Of a stretch of DNA of 64,000 bases, positions 47,432 to 56,911 are shown in pieces. Origin of the DNA: Lysobacteraceae bacterium (GTDB lineage: Bacteria > Pseudomonadota > Gammaproteobacteria > Xanthomonadales > Xanthomonadaceae); contig BPKJ01000003.1 of the NCBI GenBank assembly GCA_026005075.1, positions 186,001 to 250,000 on the forward strand, read 5' to 3'. The notes under the pieces are model-generated. The model was given only the letters and a program-made list of their open reading frames with translations. It did not search any database and was not told where the DNA came from. The position numbers and the translations under genes were made by a program. How positions within the stretch are numbered: position 1 is the first letter of the stretch; each line of letters begins with the position of its first letter.

Positions 47432-49060
47432 ATGGGCAGGTACTGGGCTTCGCTGGAGGATGCGTCCGACCTTGCGAGCCTGCGCAGCCGCCTGCTGGAC
47501 AACGTCCTGCTGCTGATCGCCATCACCGGCACGCCCGGCATCGCCCTCTCCGTGGCCCGGGCCATGGATTTCGGCTGGCATCCGTTCCTCACCGTGCAGG
47601 TGGGGCTGCTGGCCGTGCTCTGGCTGCTCTGGGCGGCGCGCGAAAGGCTTGCCTTCGGCGTCCGGCTGGGAGCGCTGGTCCTGTTGATGACGAGCCTTGC
47701 CTTCACTGCACTGGCCCAGCTCGGCCCGGCGGCGGATGCGCGGTTTCTGCTGGTCCTGCTGACCCTGCTGCTGGGGCTGCTGGTGGGGGCGGTACAGACG
47801 CTTGCCTTCGTGGCCCTGTGCGTGGTCCTGCTGACCGTGTTCGGGCTGGTGGCGGTGATCGAGGGGCTGCCGCTGGTCATCGACTATCCCTCCTATGTGC
47901 GCAGCCCGCTCGCCTGGGCCTCGATGACCTACAACCTGATGGTGCATGCGGGGGCGGTCGCCTACATCGCCTACAGCCTCATCGCCCACCTGCAGCGCAA
48001 GGCAGAGCTGATCGAGCGGACCGGCGAACTGGCCGGCATAGGCACTTTCGAGTGCATGCGCAGCGGGCGAGTCCGGCTTGCCACGCCCATCCGCCGCTTG
48101 CTGGCGCTGGAGGAGGATCCGCGTTCGCTGCAGGAATGGCTTGCCCTGTTCGACGAGCCGCAAGGTCGCGGCGCACTGGCCGAGGCGCTGGAGCGCACGC
48201 GGCGGAGTGGCGAATCCTTTGCACTGGAGCTCTCCGCACGGGCCGCCGACGGTCGCCCGCTGTGGTTGCGGGTGGTGGGCCGCCCGGCCCCGGTGCGCGA
48301 TGGCCAGCTCGTGCTCGAGGGGCTGGTGCAGGACCTCTCCGCGCAGGCGCAGGGCGAACTGACCAAGCGCGAGTTCGTGGCCACGGTCAGCCATGAGCTA
48401 CGCACGCCGCTGGCCGCGATCACCGGCGCGCTGGACCTGCTCGGTTCGCAGCAGCTGGGAGCCTTGCCGCCGTCCGCGGCAGGGCTGATCGAGGTCGCGC
48501 AGCGCAACGGCGAGCGCCTGCGGCAGCTGATCGACGATCTGCTCGATGCCGAACGGCTGGAAAGCGGCCGGATGCGCCTGATCAGCGAACGGGTGCGGAT
48601 CGGGGCACTGCTCGAGCGGGCCGTGGAGGTGCACCGGCCCCTGGCGGCGGCACGGGGGCTCAGGCTCGAGGCGCGGGGGCAGGAGGATCCCGCCGTGGTC
48701 GAGGTCGATCGCCTGCGCATGGAGCAGGTGCTCGCCAACCTGATCGCCAATGCGGTGAAGTTCTCGCCGCAAGGCGAGGCGGTCGAACTTGCGCTGGAGA
48801 CGCCGAGCCCGGGCTGGGTGCGCGTGCTCGTGCGCGACCACGGGCCGGGCGTGCCCGAGCGGTTCCGGGAGAAGCTGTTCCAGCGCTTTGCGCAGGCCGA
48901 TGCATCCGACACGCGTGCCCCCGGCGGCACCGGGCTGGGCCTTTACATCAGCCGCTGCCTGGTCGAGCGCATGGGGGGGCGCATCGGCTACCGGCCTGGC
49001 GAGGGCGGCGGTTCGGTATTCTTCGTCGACCTGCCTCGGGCAAGCGCGGCGTCGCCCTGA
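47432..49060 (+). CDS. Membrane sensor histidine kinase
   Basis: 542 aa from the ATG at 47432 (MGRYWASLEDASD); the track start would add 26 residues upstream. Six hydrophobic segments at ~30-190 form a membrane sensor module, then a PAS-like region (~200-300), HisKA with FVATVSHELRTPLAAITGALD (phospho-acceptor His), and HATPase_c with NLIANAVKFSPQG, DHGPGVPERFREKLFQRF and GGTGLGLYISR. It has a complete autokinase core but no linked response regulator, so it is an orphan. A TAGAGT box at 47389-47394 may be its -10. Confidence 0.93.
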   Translation: MGRYWASLEDASDLASLRSRLLDNVLLLIAITGTPGIALSVARAMDFGWHPFLTVQVGLLAVLWLLWAARERLAFGVRLGALVLLMTSLAFTALAQLGPAADARFLLVLLTLLLGLLVGAVQTLAFVALCVVLLTVFGLVAVIEGLPLVIDYPSYVRSPLAWASMTYNLMVHAGAVAYIAYSLIAHLQRKAELIERTGELAGIGTFECMRSGRVRLATPIRRLLALEEDPRSLQEWLALFDEPQGRGALAEALERTRRSGESFALELSARAADGRPLWLRVVGRPAPVRDGQLVLEGLVQDLSAQAQGELTKREFVATVSHELRTPLAAITGALDLLGSQQLGALPPSAAGLIEVAQRNGERLRQLIDDLLDAERLESGRMRLISERVRIGALLERAVEVHRPLAAARGLRLEARGQEDPAVVEVDRLRMEQVLANLIANAVKFSPQGEAVELALETPSPGWVRVLVRDHGPGVPERFREKLFQRFAQADASDTRAPGGTGLGLYISRCLVERMGGRIGYRPGEGGGSVFFVDLPRASAASP

Positions 49061-49106
49061 GCCACGGCCGCGATCCCGGCCACCGGGCCGGGCATGCGGC
49101 AGGAAA

Positions 49107-49140
49107 GCAAAGGGCCCGCGACCATGCGCGGGCCCTTTGC
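49107..49140. terminator. Bidirectional hairpin terminator between the kinase gene and tRNA-Leu
   Basis: GCAAAGGGCCCGCG / CGCGGGCCCTTTGC is a perfect 14-bp stem with a 6-nt loop. On the minus strand it is followed by TTTCC, so it mainly terminates tRNA-Leu; it can also end the kinase transcript. Confidence 0.75.
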
Positions 49141-49149
49141 ATCGGTGAC

Positions 49150-49234
<85 letters not shown>

Positions 49235-49454
49235 AGGTGGTGCGCCGAGCGCACATGGGCGCGGCGAGCCGCGAAGATTACGGAGCGCGGGGCGGCTTGT
49301 CAATCACCGCCGGGGCTGCAGGAGGCGCCTCTTCGCGCGGTCCGCGGTGGCGCCGGGGCTGGCGGCAGGGTCCGCGCCGCCGCCGCCTCGTTGCGTGGCG
49401 CCGCGCTTGCGTCCACCATGCCCGATCCAATCCAGGGATAAGGTGCCCGCGTCG

Positions 49455-51878
49455 ATGCCGCGAAAGAAGAAGAATTCCACGCCGCCATGGCTGCCCGAGT
49501 CGCTCTCGCCTTCCGCGGACGACGCCCGAGGACGCGCTTCCGGCAGGGCCAAAGGGGCGGGCAAGGGCGCGCAAGGGCGCGGCACGTCCCGCCGGCAGGG
49601 CCGGTCGCAAGGTTCCCCGGGCGATGCTGCCGGAGGCGGGATCGTCGATCCGCAGGCGCGGCGCGAGGCCGCCCGCTACGCCAACCCCATCGCCAGCCGC
49701 GAGGCGATCCTGCGCTTCCTCGAGGAGGCTGGAGAGCCACTGGAGGTGGACCGCATCGCCGCGGCGCTCGGCCTGACCGCGCCGGACCGCTTCGAGGCGC
49801 TCAGCCGCCGGCTGAGCGCCATGGTCCGCGATGGCCAGCTGCTGTTGAACCGCAAAGGCGCCTACGCGCCCGCCGCGGTGCTGGCGCTGGTGCCGGGCGT
49901 GGTCATCGCCAACGCCGATGGCTACGGCTTCCTCAAGCCCGACGCCGGTGGCGAGGACCTCTTCCTGCCGCCCGCGCAGATGCGGGAAGTGCTGCACGGC
50001 GACCGCGTGCTGTGTGCGGTCGCCGGTGTCGACGCCCGCGGCCGCCGTGAAGGCATGGTGGTCGAGGTGCTGGAGCGCAGGACCACGCGACTGGTCGGGC
50101 GCTACGAGGAGCGCGACGGGGTCGGGCTGGTCCTGCCGGACGACCGCCGCATCCATCAGGACGTGGTGATACCGGCCGAGGCGCGGGGAGAGGCCCGCCA
50201 CGGCCAGATCGTGGTGGCCGAGATCACCGCACCGCCAAGTCGCGGACGTCCGCCTTTCGGGCGCGTGATGACGGTGCTGGGCGATGCGCTGAGCCCGTCG
50301 CTGGTGGTGGAGATGGCGATCCACGGCCACGGCATCCCGCACGAGTGGCCCGAGGAGGCGCTGGAGGAGGCCCGCGCGGTGGCCCTCGAGGTGCGCGCGG
50401 AGGACATCGAGGACCGGGTCGACCTGCGCGACCTGCCGCTGGTCACCATCGACGGCGAGACCGCCAGGGACTTCGACGATGCGGTCTACTGCGAGCCGCG
50501 GCGCGGCGGATTCCGCCTGTTGGTGGCGATCGCCGACGTCTCGCACTACGTGCGCCCGGGCAGTGCGCTCGACGCCGAGGCGCAGCGCCGTGCGACCTCG
50601 GTCTACTTCCCCGGCTACGTCGTGCCGATGCTTCCGGAGACCTTGTCCAACGGGATCTGCTCGCTCAATCCGAAGGTGGACCGGCTCTGCTTCGTCTGCG
50701 ACATGCTGATCGACCACGACGGCGTGGTGCAGCGCTCGCGGTTCTACGAGGCGGTGATGCGCTCGCACGCGCGGCTGACCTACACGCGGGTCTGGGAGGC
50801 CATCGGCGAGCGCCGCGCGGATGCCCGCGAGGAACTCGGGGAACTGCTGCCCCATGTGGAGCGCCTTCACCAGCTCTACCGGCTGCTGGCCAGGCAGCGG
50901 GCCGCGCGTGGCGCGATCGAGTTCGAGAGCGAGGAGATCGACTTCCGGCTCGGCCCGGACGGGGAGGTGGTCCAGGCCCAGGCCAGCGAGCGCAACGATG
51001 CGCACAAGCTGATCGAGGAGTGCATGATCGCCGCCAACGTGGAGGCCGCGCGCCACCTGTTGCGACGTGGGATTCCGGCGCCGTTCCGCGTGCATGACCG
51101 GCCTCCGCAGTCCAAGTACGAGGAACTGCAGCTGTTCCTGTCCGAGTTCGGGCTTCGCCTGCCGGCATGGGAGCGGGTGAGGCCGAAGGATTTCGCATCC
51201 CTGCTGCGCAAGGTGCGCAAGCGTCCGGATGCGCTGCTGCTGGAACAGGTCCTGCTGCGCTCGCAGGCGCTGGCGGTCTACCAGCCGACCAACATCGGCC
51301 ATTTCGGTCTGGCGCTGGAAGCCTACGCGCACTTCACCTCGCCGATCCGGCGCTACCCCGATCTGCTGGTCCACAGGGCGATCAAGCACGCGCTGATGGG
51401 TGGCCGTGCCGCCGACTACCTGCACGACGAGCACGAGATGGCCGCGCTGTGCGTGCACTGCAGCGAGTGCGGAAGGCGCGCGGACGAGGCCGAGCGCGAG
51501 GTCGACGAGCGCTACCGCTGCGCGTGGATGGAACGGCATGTGGGCGCCGAGTTCGACGGTGTGATCTCGGGGGTGCAGAGCTTCGGGCTGTTCGTGGAGC
51601 TGACCGAGTCGCGGATCAGCGGACTGGTCCACGTCACCCAGCTGCCCAACGACTACTACCGCTTCGATCCACAGCGCAAGCTGATGGAGGGGGACCGTAG
51701 CGGACTGGTCCTGCGCCTTGGCGACCCGGTCCGGGTGCTGGTGCTGCGGGCTTCGCTGGAAGAGCGGAAGATCGACTTCCGGCTCGTCGAGCACAACGGC
51801 CAGGCTTTGCTCGGCAGCGGTCGGCCGATGCCGATGCGGGCGGGACGTGGCCAGCGGGGGCCAAGGGGGCGGCGCTGA
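49455..51878 (+). CDS. rnr: Ribonuclease R
   Basis: 807 aa from the ATG at 49455 (MPRKKKNS); the longer ORF runs back through the tRNA. A basic low-complexity N-terminus (~1-65) precedes a winged-helix region, two cold-shock domains (~135-280; GVVIANADGYGFLKPD), the RNB catalytic domain with LVTIDGETARDFDDAVYCEP carrying the metal Asp residues, and a C-terminal S1 domain (GAEFDGVISGVQSFGLFVELTESRISGLVHVTQL). It degrades structured RNA 3'-5'. Coupled to rlmB through a one-base overlap. Confidence 0.97.
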   Translation: MPRKKKNSTPPWLPESLSPSADDARGRASGRAKGAGKGAQGRGTSRRQGRSQGSPGDAAGGGIVDPQARREAARYANPIASREAILRFLEEAGEPLEVDRIAAALGLTAPDRFEALSRRLSAMVRDGQLLLNRKGAYAPAAVLALVPGVVIANADGYGFLKPDAGGEDLFLPPAQMREVLHGDRVLCAVAGVDARGRREGMVVEVLERRTTRLVGRYEERDGVGLVLPDDRRIHQDVVIPAEARGEARHGQIVVAEITAPPSRGRPPFGRVMTVLGDALSPSLVVEMAIHGHGIPHEWPEEALEEARAVALEVRAEDIEDRVDLRDLPLVTIDGETARDFDDAVYCEPRRGGFRLLVAIADVSHYVRPGSALDAEAQRRATSVYFPGYVVPMLPETLSNGICSLNPKVDRLCFVCDMLIDHDGVVQRSRFYEAVMRSHARLTYTRVWEAIGERRADAREELGELLPHVERLHQLYRLLARQRAARGAIEFESEEIDFRLGPDGEVVQAQASERNDAHKLIEECMIAANVEAARHLLRRGIPAPFRVHDRPPQSKYEELQLFLSEFGLRLPAWERVRPKDFASLLRKVRKRPDALLLEQVLLRSQALAVYQPTNIGHFGLALEAYAHFTSPIRRYPDLLVHRAIKHALMGGRAADYLHDEHEMAALCVHCSECGRRADEAEREVDERYRCAWMERHVGAEFDGVISGVQSFGLFVELTESRISGLVHVTQLPNDYYRFDPQRKLMEGDRSGLVLRLGDPVRVLVLRASLEERKIDFRLVEHNGQALLGSGRPMPMRAGRGQRGPRGRR

Positions 51879-52615
51879 TGGCGGCAGCCTTCCTCGTCGG
51901 CATCAACGCGGTGTCGGAGGCGCTGCAGCACGATCCTGCGGCGCTGGACGAGCTTTTCGTCGATGCCCGTGTCCGCAACCCGCGCCTGGCCGCCCTCGTG
52001 CAACGGGCGCGAGAGCTCGGGCTCGCGGTGCAGCCGGTCGCCGCGGAACAGCTCTCGAGGCTCGCAGGCCATGCGCGGCATCAGGGCGTGGCCGCGCGGA
52101 TGAAGCCGGCCCGCAACCACGGCGAGGGTGACCTCGATGCCCTGCTCGAGCGCAGCGAGCGGCCGCTGCTGCTGATCCTGGATGGGGTGCAGGACCCCCA
52201 CAACCTCGGCGCCTGTCTGCGCTCGGCCGAGGCCGCCGGCGTCGATGCCGTCATCGTTCCGCGCGACCGCGCGGTCGGGGTGACGGCCACGGTGCGCAAG
52301 GTGGCTTCGGGTGCCGCCGACCGCGTTCCGCTGATCCGGGTCACCAACCTCGCGCGCACCATGAAGGTCCTCAAGGCCGCCGGGATCTGGATCGTCGGCC
52401 TGGACGGTCGGGCCGAGCAGTCCATCCACGCCAGCGATCTCACCGGCCCGCTCGCGATCGCCATGGGTGGCGAGGCCGAGGGCCTGCGGCGCCTCACCCG
52501 CGAACACTGCGACTTCCTCGCCCGCATCCCCATGCGCGGGCGTGTCGAGAGTCTCAACGTCTCGGTCGCGACTGGGGTCGCCCTGTTCGAGGCGGTCCGC
52601 CAGCGTGGGGCATGA
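51878..52615 (+). CDS. rlmB: 23S rRNA (guanosine2251-2'-O)-methyltransferase RlmB
   Basis: 245 aa. SPOUT/TrmH-family enzyme: FLVGINAVSEAL N-terminal domain, LLILDGVQDPHNLGACLRSAEAAGVDAVI (motif 1), LAIAMGGEAEGLRRLTREHCDFLARIPMRGRVESLNVSVATGVALFEAVRQ (motifs 2 and 3, knot). The ATG overlaps the rnr stop (TGATG); the rnr-rlmB pair is conserved across gammaproteobacteria. Confidence 0.97.
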   Translation: MAAAFLVGINAVSEALQHDPAALDELFVDARVRNPRLAALVQRARELGLAVQPVAAEQLSRLAGHARHQGVAARMKPARNHGEGDLDALLERSERPLLLILDGVQDPHNLGACLRSAEAAGVDAVIVPRDRAVGVTATVRKVASGAADRVPLIRVTNLARTMKVLKAAGIWIVGLDGRAEQSIHASDLTGPLAIAMGGEAEGLRRLTREHCDFLARIPMRGRVESLNVSVATGVALFEAVRQRGA

Positions 52616-52683
52616 GCAGGGCGCGGGAGCCTGCTGCCGACCACGCCGTGTTCGCCTGACGGCAAGGCGGGGAGGTCGATCGA

Positions 52684-52730
52684 AAGGAAAACGGCCGGGC
52701 AGTCGCCTGCCCGGCCGCTGATTGGCTTTT
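52684..52730. terminator. Bidirectional terminator between rlmB and the subtilase gene
   Basis: CGGCCGGGCAG-tcgc... a perfect 11-bp stem (52692-52702 with 52707-52717). The plus strand continues to ctgattggctttt and the minus strand to ttttcctttcg, so both convergent genes can end here. Confidence 0.8.
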
Positions 52731-52751
52731 CTGCCGTGGCGACGGCGGCTC

Positions 52752-55700
52752 TTATTCGAAGCCGTCGCTGAACAGCAGGGCCTGCTTCACGGTGAGGGAC
52801 ACCGGAACGAGGACCTTGGGCTCGTCCGGATCGGACCCCTGGGTGTCGATGCAGACGAAGGCGGTGTGGGTCCCAAGAGCCAGACCGGCCGGATCGATGG
52901 TGAGGGTGGCATTGCTGGTGCCGCCAATGCCGAGGCTGCCGCTGTTCACGTCAAGGCTCAGCCACGGGGCACCGCAGGCCACGTCTCCCTTCACGCCGAG
53001 GGCAAGGTCCGCAGGAGCCGGCATGTCAGCCCAGCTGCTCAAACCCAGAATCGGGCCGATCCGCTTGGCGGCAGCGGGGCTGCGGGTGGTGTCCTGCTGG
53101 AGGGCGCGGAACCATGCCCAGCGCCGCTGCGAGGAGGTGCCGTTGATGACCGGCGTGACGGCGAACCAGTAGGTGTTGCCCGCCTGCAGCGCCGGTGCCG
53201 GCGGGCAGCCGGTCACGGTGGCCAGATTGAGTTCGAAGATGCCGTTGTCGCTGCGCTCGGCGGTCTTGAACTCGAGGCCAGGGTTGCCGACCGGCACGTC
53301 GCAGCTCCACAGCTCGCCGGCCGTTCCGGCATCGGGGTCGCCAGCAGGCAGGTCACCCGTTGCGTTGCCGTAGATGCGGAAGTGGATCGACTGCGCACGC
53401 TGGCTGAGCGTCTGGCTGGGCGAGCCGGTCATGAAGCCCTCGGCACGGATCCGGGTGACGGTGGCATTCGAGCCCACCTTCACGTCCTCGGCGTAGTAGG
53501 CGCCTTGTGGGCCGCCGGACTGGGCGAGGAAGTAGCCGGAGGTAAACCCGTTGGCGAAGTTGTTGATGTGCTCGAGCAGGGTCGCCTCGCCGGTGCCGCT
53601 GGTATCGTTCTGCCAGGTGATCGTCGGGTTGCCGAGGTTGGCAATCGTCATCGGCACGGTGACCGGGTTGGAGTCCGTCACCGTCAGGCTGATCGACGCA
53701 GGCGTCACGTCGATGTCCGGGTTGGCCCGGCGTACGGCGATGGCCATGCGCGAGACCGGAATCGACGGATTGCTAGGAGTAAGCACCAGCTCACCGAACA
53801 CGGTGGTGTTCGCCGGCAGCTGCAGCGAGTCGATCTCGAGCGAGAAGCTCGTCGCGCTGAGCGCACTGGCCTGGAAAGAGGACGGGTTGACGTTCACCGC
53901 ACCGGCAGGCAAACCGCTCACCGTGGCGGTCCAGGTCACGGGTTGTGCGCGGGTGCCGCGGACCGTACGCGGAAACGTGCAGGTGCCGATGCAGTTGAGG
54001 TTCTGGAAGCTCGGCAGATTCAGCTGCGAAGGATCCCCGCCATTGGCCGGGTCGGCCGCTGCGAAGTTGGCACCCGTCTCATCCATGATCAGGCCGGCCT
54101 TGGCCGCAGCACCGAGATCGATGCGTCCCGATCCGCGGTCGAAGGGGTCGCTGGGCGTGCTGCCGTCTTCCTTGACGAGGTTCTGCGTGGTGGTCGTGGT
54201 CACCAGTGCGGTCTTGATCTGGGTCGGGGTCCAGTTCCGGTTGAGTGCCCGCAGCAGGGCCGCCGAACCGGCATGGTGCGGGCTGGACATGGATGTTCCG
54301 GAGATCACCGCGACATTGTCGTCTGCGCCGGAGAGCAGCTGGCCCGGCACCGCAACACCCGTATCCCAGCGGTCGTACGCGGCAAGGATGGATACGCCCG
54401 GAGCCGTGAGGTCCGGCTTGAGCAGCGGGAACTTGTTGGGGCCACGCGAGCTGAAGCTGGCCATCACGTCCGCCTGCCCGGTGTAGAGGGCCTGCGGAGC
54501 GGTGATGGTGGCCGCCGCATTGGTGGGATCACCGGCGATCGCGGCGGCGACGTTGGCCCAGTCGGTGTCCAGCATCGACCAGGAGGTGTTGCTGGCGCCG
54601 AGGTTGATGTAGGCGTCGTCGACGAAGATCACCCCGACCGCGCCTGCATTCAACGCGTTGGTCCGGCGGGTGCTGCTGGGGCAGGCGCTGGTGGCGACGT
54701 CCAGCGCGAGCACCGCGATGGCACCGTTGCCGCCGGAGACGAACGTGTTGGCCGGGAACGCGGAACAGCCGTCGGTGGATCCGTTGCTGAAGCCGGGGCT
54801 GACCACGAGTGGCGCACTGATGGGGGCGTTGGGCCAGGGGAGCGCGCCCATGCGCATCTCGATGTTCTGCGTGTTCGCGGGCGGCGTTCCTGGTGCAGTG
54901 AGGGTGAACAGCGCACCGAAGTTGCGGCTGTGGGTCGAGGCGCCGGTGGTGCTTACCCAGGGCTCCAGATGGCCAAGTGTGCTGGGGCCGGGCCCCGAGT
55001 TTCCGGCCGACGCGGCGATGTAGATGCCCGCATTGTGGGCGGCCAGGAAGGCCTGCGAAGTCGCCTCGAGCCATGGTTCGGTGCCGCCACCGATGGAGTA
55101 GTTGATGACGTCGATGATGCCGTCGGCCACGGCCTGATTGATCGAGGCCACCGTCGCCACGTTCGGGCACAGGCCCTGCCCCGAGGAGTTGGTGTAGCAG
55201 GCGTCGTAGATCACCAGGTTGGCGCGCGGCGCCACGCCCGAGATGACCACGGGAATGCCGTTGATCACGGCATTGCGCCGGTTGCCGGCCGCGGTCGATG
55301 CGGTGTGCGAGCCGTGTCCGCCTTCGTCTTCGAATCCCGGCGCCTCGTAGACGGTCGGACTGGGCGAGTTGATGTAGTCCATGAAGTCCCAGCCCCCGAT
55401 CAGCTTGCTGTTGCAGACGTCTCGACTGGGAACATGGCTGGGATGGCTCGGGTTGCACCAGCCCAGGTAGTTGCCGGTGCCGAGCGGGTTGACATGGGTG
55501 TAGCCGTCGAGATCGGTCGCGGCGAAGGACGGGCTGCCGATGTTCACGCCCGAGTCGATCACGCCGATGACCACGCCCTCGCCACGGGTCTGGATGCCGC
55601 CGAGGGTGGCCGATCCGGTCCAGATGCCCGGGGCACCGATGAGTTGCGGGCCGACGTCGGTATCGACCGGATACTCGTGATACGGCTCGACCAAGGTCAC

Positions 55701-56141
55701 GTCGGGCAGGGTGCCGATGCGCGCAGCCTCCTGTTCCGTGAGCCTGAGCACGGCGCCATTGAACGCGTGCTGGAAGGTCAGCTGGGGAACGAGCGGCCGT
55801 CCGACCAGCTCACCGGCGGCGCGCATGATGGCCTGCTGGGCCTCGGCAAGCTCCTGCACGTACTCCACCGCTTCGGGGGCGTGGACGTCCAGCCTGCCCC
55901 GGTCGTTTCGGGGCAACTGCACACCTTGAGCGGGGTCACGGTCGGCCAGCGCCAGCGGCGCGCCCTTGAAGCCCACGATGTACCAGTTGCTGGTCGTTTC
56001 CGTGCCAGCCTTGGCATGAAGGTCGACCGGGGCAGCGGGATCGGTAGGCTTGCCGGTGCCGGCCTGAACCATCGGGACCAGGGCGACGGCAATCGCCAAG
56101 GTCAACGTGGAGAGTGTTCCAGAGGATGGGAGGGACTTCAT
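52752..56141 (-). CDS. Secreted subtilisin-family (S8) protease with PA insert and C-terminal FSDGFE tail
   Basis: 1129 aa, GGAG before the ATG. Signal peptide ~1-27; I9-type propeptide ~50-160; S8 catalytic domain with Asp in GVVIGVIDSGVN (~195), His in EGGHGSHTASTAAGN (~275) and Ser in SGTSMSSPHHAGSAALL (~615). A PA-type insert (AGAVGVIFVDDAYINLG) lies between His and Ser, as in plant-type and Streptococcus C5a-like subtilases. Beyond ~700 there are Ig-like beta domains, including two abnormal-bacon-like repeats (NPDIDVTPASISLTVTD; WLSLDVNSGSLGIGGTSNATLTID). The chain ends at VKQALLFSDGFE; similar xFxDGFE ends recur in secreted xanthomonad proteins as I recall, perhaps a sorting tag. Codon use matches its neighbours. 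Confidence 0.95.
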   Translation of the reverse strand: MKSLPSSGTLSTLTLAIAVALVPMVQAGTGKPTDPAAPVDLHAKAGTETTSNWYIVGFKGAPLALADRDPAQGVQLPRNDRGRLDVHAPEAVEYVQELAEAQQAIMRAAGELVGRPLVPQLTFQHAFNGAVLRLTEQEAARIGTLPDVTLVEPYHEYPVDTDVGPQLIGAPGIWTGSATLGGIQTRGEGVVIGVIDSGVNIGSPSFAATDLDGYTHVNPLGTGNYLGWCNPSHPSHVPSRDVCNSKLIGGWDFMDYINSPSPTVYEAPGFEDEGGHGSHTASTAAGNRRNAVINGIPVVISGVAPRANLVIYDACYTNSSGQGLCPNVATVASINQAVADGIIDVINYSIGGGTEPWLEATSQAFLAAHNAGIYIAASAGNSGPGPSTLGHLEPWVSTTGASTHSRNFGALFTLTAPGTPPANTQNIEMRMGALPWPNAPISAPLVVSPGFSNGSTDGCSAFPANTFVSGGNGAIAVLALDVATSACPSSTRRTNALNAGAVGVIFVDDAYINLGASNTSWSMLDTDWANVAAAIAGDPTNAAATITAPQALYTGQADVMASFSSRGPNKFPLLKPDLTAPGVSILAAYDRWDTGVAVPGQLLSGADDNVAVISGTSMSSPHHAGSAALLRALNRNWTPTQIKTALVTTTTTQNLVKEDGSTPSDPFDRGSGRIDLGAAAKAGLIMDETGANFAAADPANGGDPSQLNLPSFQNLNCIGTCTFPRTVRGTRAQPVTWTATVSGLPAGAVNVNPSSFQASALSATSFSLEIDSLQLPANTTVFGELVLTPSNPSIPVSRMAIAVRRANPDIDVTPASISLTVTDSNPVTVPMTIANLGNPTITWQNDTSGTGEATLLEHINNFANGFTSGYFLAQSGGPQGAYYAEDVKVGSNATVTRIRAEGFMTGSPSQTLSQRAQSIHFRIYGNATGDLPAGDPDAGTAGELWSCDVPVGNPGLEFKTAERSDNGIFELNLATVTGCPPAPALQAGNTYWFAVTPVINGTSSQRRWAWFRALQQDTTRSPAAAKRIGPILGLSSWADMPAPADLALGVKGDVACGAPWLSLDVNSGSLGIGGTSNATLTIDPAGLALGTHTAFVCIDTQGSDPDEPKVLVPVSLTVKQALLFSDGFE

Positions 56142-56494
56142 CGCGTGCTCCAGACTGGACCGCGCCGCTTCGAGGGGCGGCGGACGGGGCTACGGAAAAG
56201 GCGGTGGATGAACACAGCGGTCCGCCACGAAGAGATGGCGGACCGCCGTGCGCCGCAAGAGCCTATGCCGGCGCCGTCGGCCGTGCAATACTGCAGTGCA
56301 ACAGGGTTTTGGGGCGGCCCCAGGCCCCGTTTTCGGGGAGGCTTGGTGGGCCGGATCGGTGGCCTGCCCGAGTGGCGGCATCCTCCCCTGCAGGTCCGGT
56401 TGCCTTCGCGCAACGGCGGCGGGTCGGTGCGACCTTTGGGTGCCCTCGGGCGTCCCTTGGGCAAACCCCTTTCCAGACCCAGGAGGCTTGCATG
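56142..56494. other. Divergent intergenic region (subtilase / DUF6491)
   Basis: 353 bp holding the leader and promoter region of the subtilase gene (minus) and of the DUF6491 gene (plus). It contains the 11-bp-stem hairpin listed separately, a small ccccg-tttt-cgggg palindrome (near 56326-56340) and TGCAATACTGCAGTGCA, a dyad near 56284-56300. I see no ORF and no confident promoter. Confidence 0.5.
56217..56246 (-). other. Stable hairpin in the subtilase 5' leader
   Basis: GCGGTCCGCCA-cgaagaga-TGGCGGACCGC is a perfect 11-bp stem with an 8-nt loop, 75 bp upstream of the subtilase ATG. No U tract follows on either strand. It could be an mRNA-stabilising or attenuating element, or an operator dyad. 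Confidence 0.45.
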
Positions 56495-56911
56495 ATGCCT
56501 ATCCATCGAACGTGGATCGCCGCCATGCTGGCTGCGCTTCTTGCCGGGTGTGCGGCCACCGGGGCCGCGCAGCGGATGGCCACGCGGCTGGCCGAGGTCG
56601 AGTCGGTGGCCGGGTCGCCGGTGGAGTCGTTCCATTTCTGGGACCTGCACAGCTGGCAGCCGCTTGGGCCGCGCGATCTGCTGGTTCAGACGCGGGTCGA
56701 CGAGGGCTGGCTGATCCGCGTGGACGAGCCCTGCAGCGGGCTGGAGTTCGCGACCCGGATCGGCTTGAGCTCGAGCCAGCAGCGGGTGTACGCGCGGTTC
56801 GACGAGGTGCTGTTCGAGCGTCAGCGCTGCCGGATCCGCGAGATCCGTCCGGTCGACCTCAAGGCGCTGCGTCGGCTGCGGAGTTCGGCGTCGAAAGCTG
56901 GCGAATCCTGA
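56495..56911 (+). CDS. DUF6491 family lipoprotein
   Basis: 138 aa from the ATG at 56495, 8 bp after AGGAGG; an ATG three bases earlier is possible. MPIHRTWIAAMLAALLAGCAATG is a lipoprotein signal (lipobox LAGC). VESVAGSPVESFHFWDLHSWQPLGPRDLLVQTRVDEGWLIRVDEPCSGLEFATRIGLSS and RCRIREIRPVDLKAL fit the DUF6491 pattern, with two conserved Cys (EPCSGL, QRCRIREI) that could form a disulfide. Common in xanthomonads; function unknown. It overlaps the convergent HutD-like gene by 53 bp. Confidence 0.85.
   Translation: MPIHRTWIAAMLAALLAGCAATGAAQRMATRLAEVESVAGSPVESFHFWDLHSWQPLGPRDLLVQTRVDEGWLIRVDEPCSGLEFATRIGLSSSQQRVYARFDEVLFERQRCRIREIRPVDLKALRRLRSSASKAGES

Noticed and set aside
52722-56495. 1257-aa plus-strand ORF opposite the subtilase
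   Set aside because: Antisense shadow; the minus frame carries the full catalytic triad and signal peptide.
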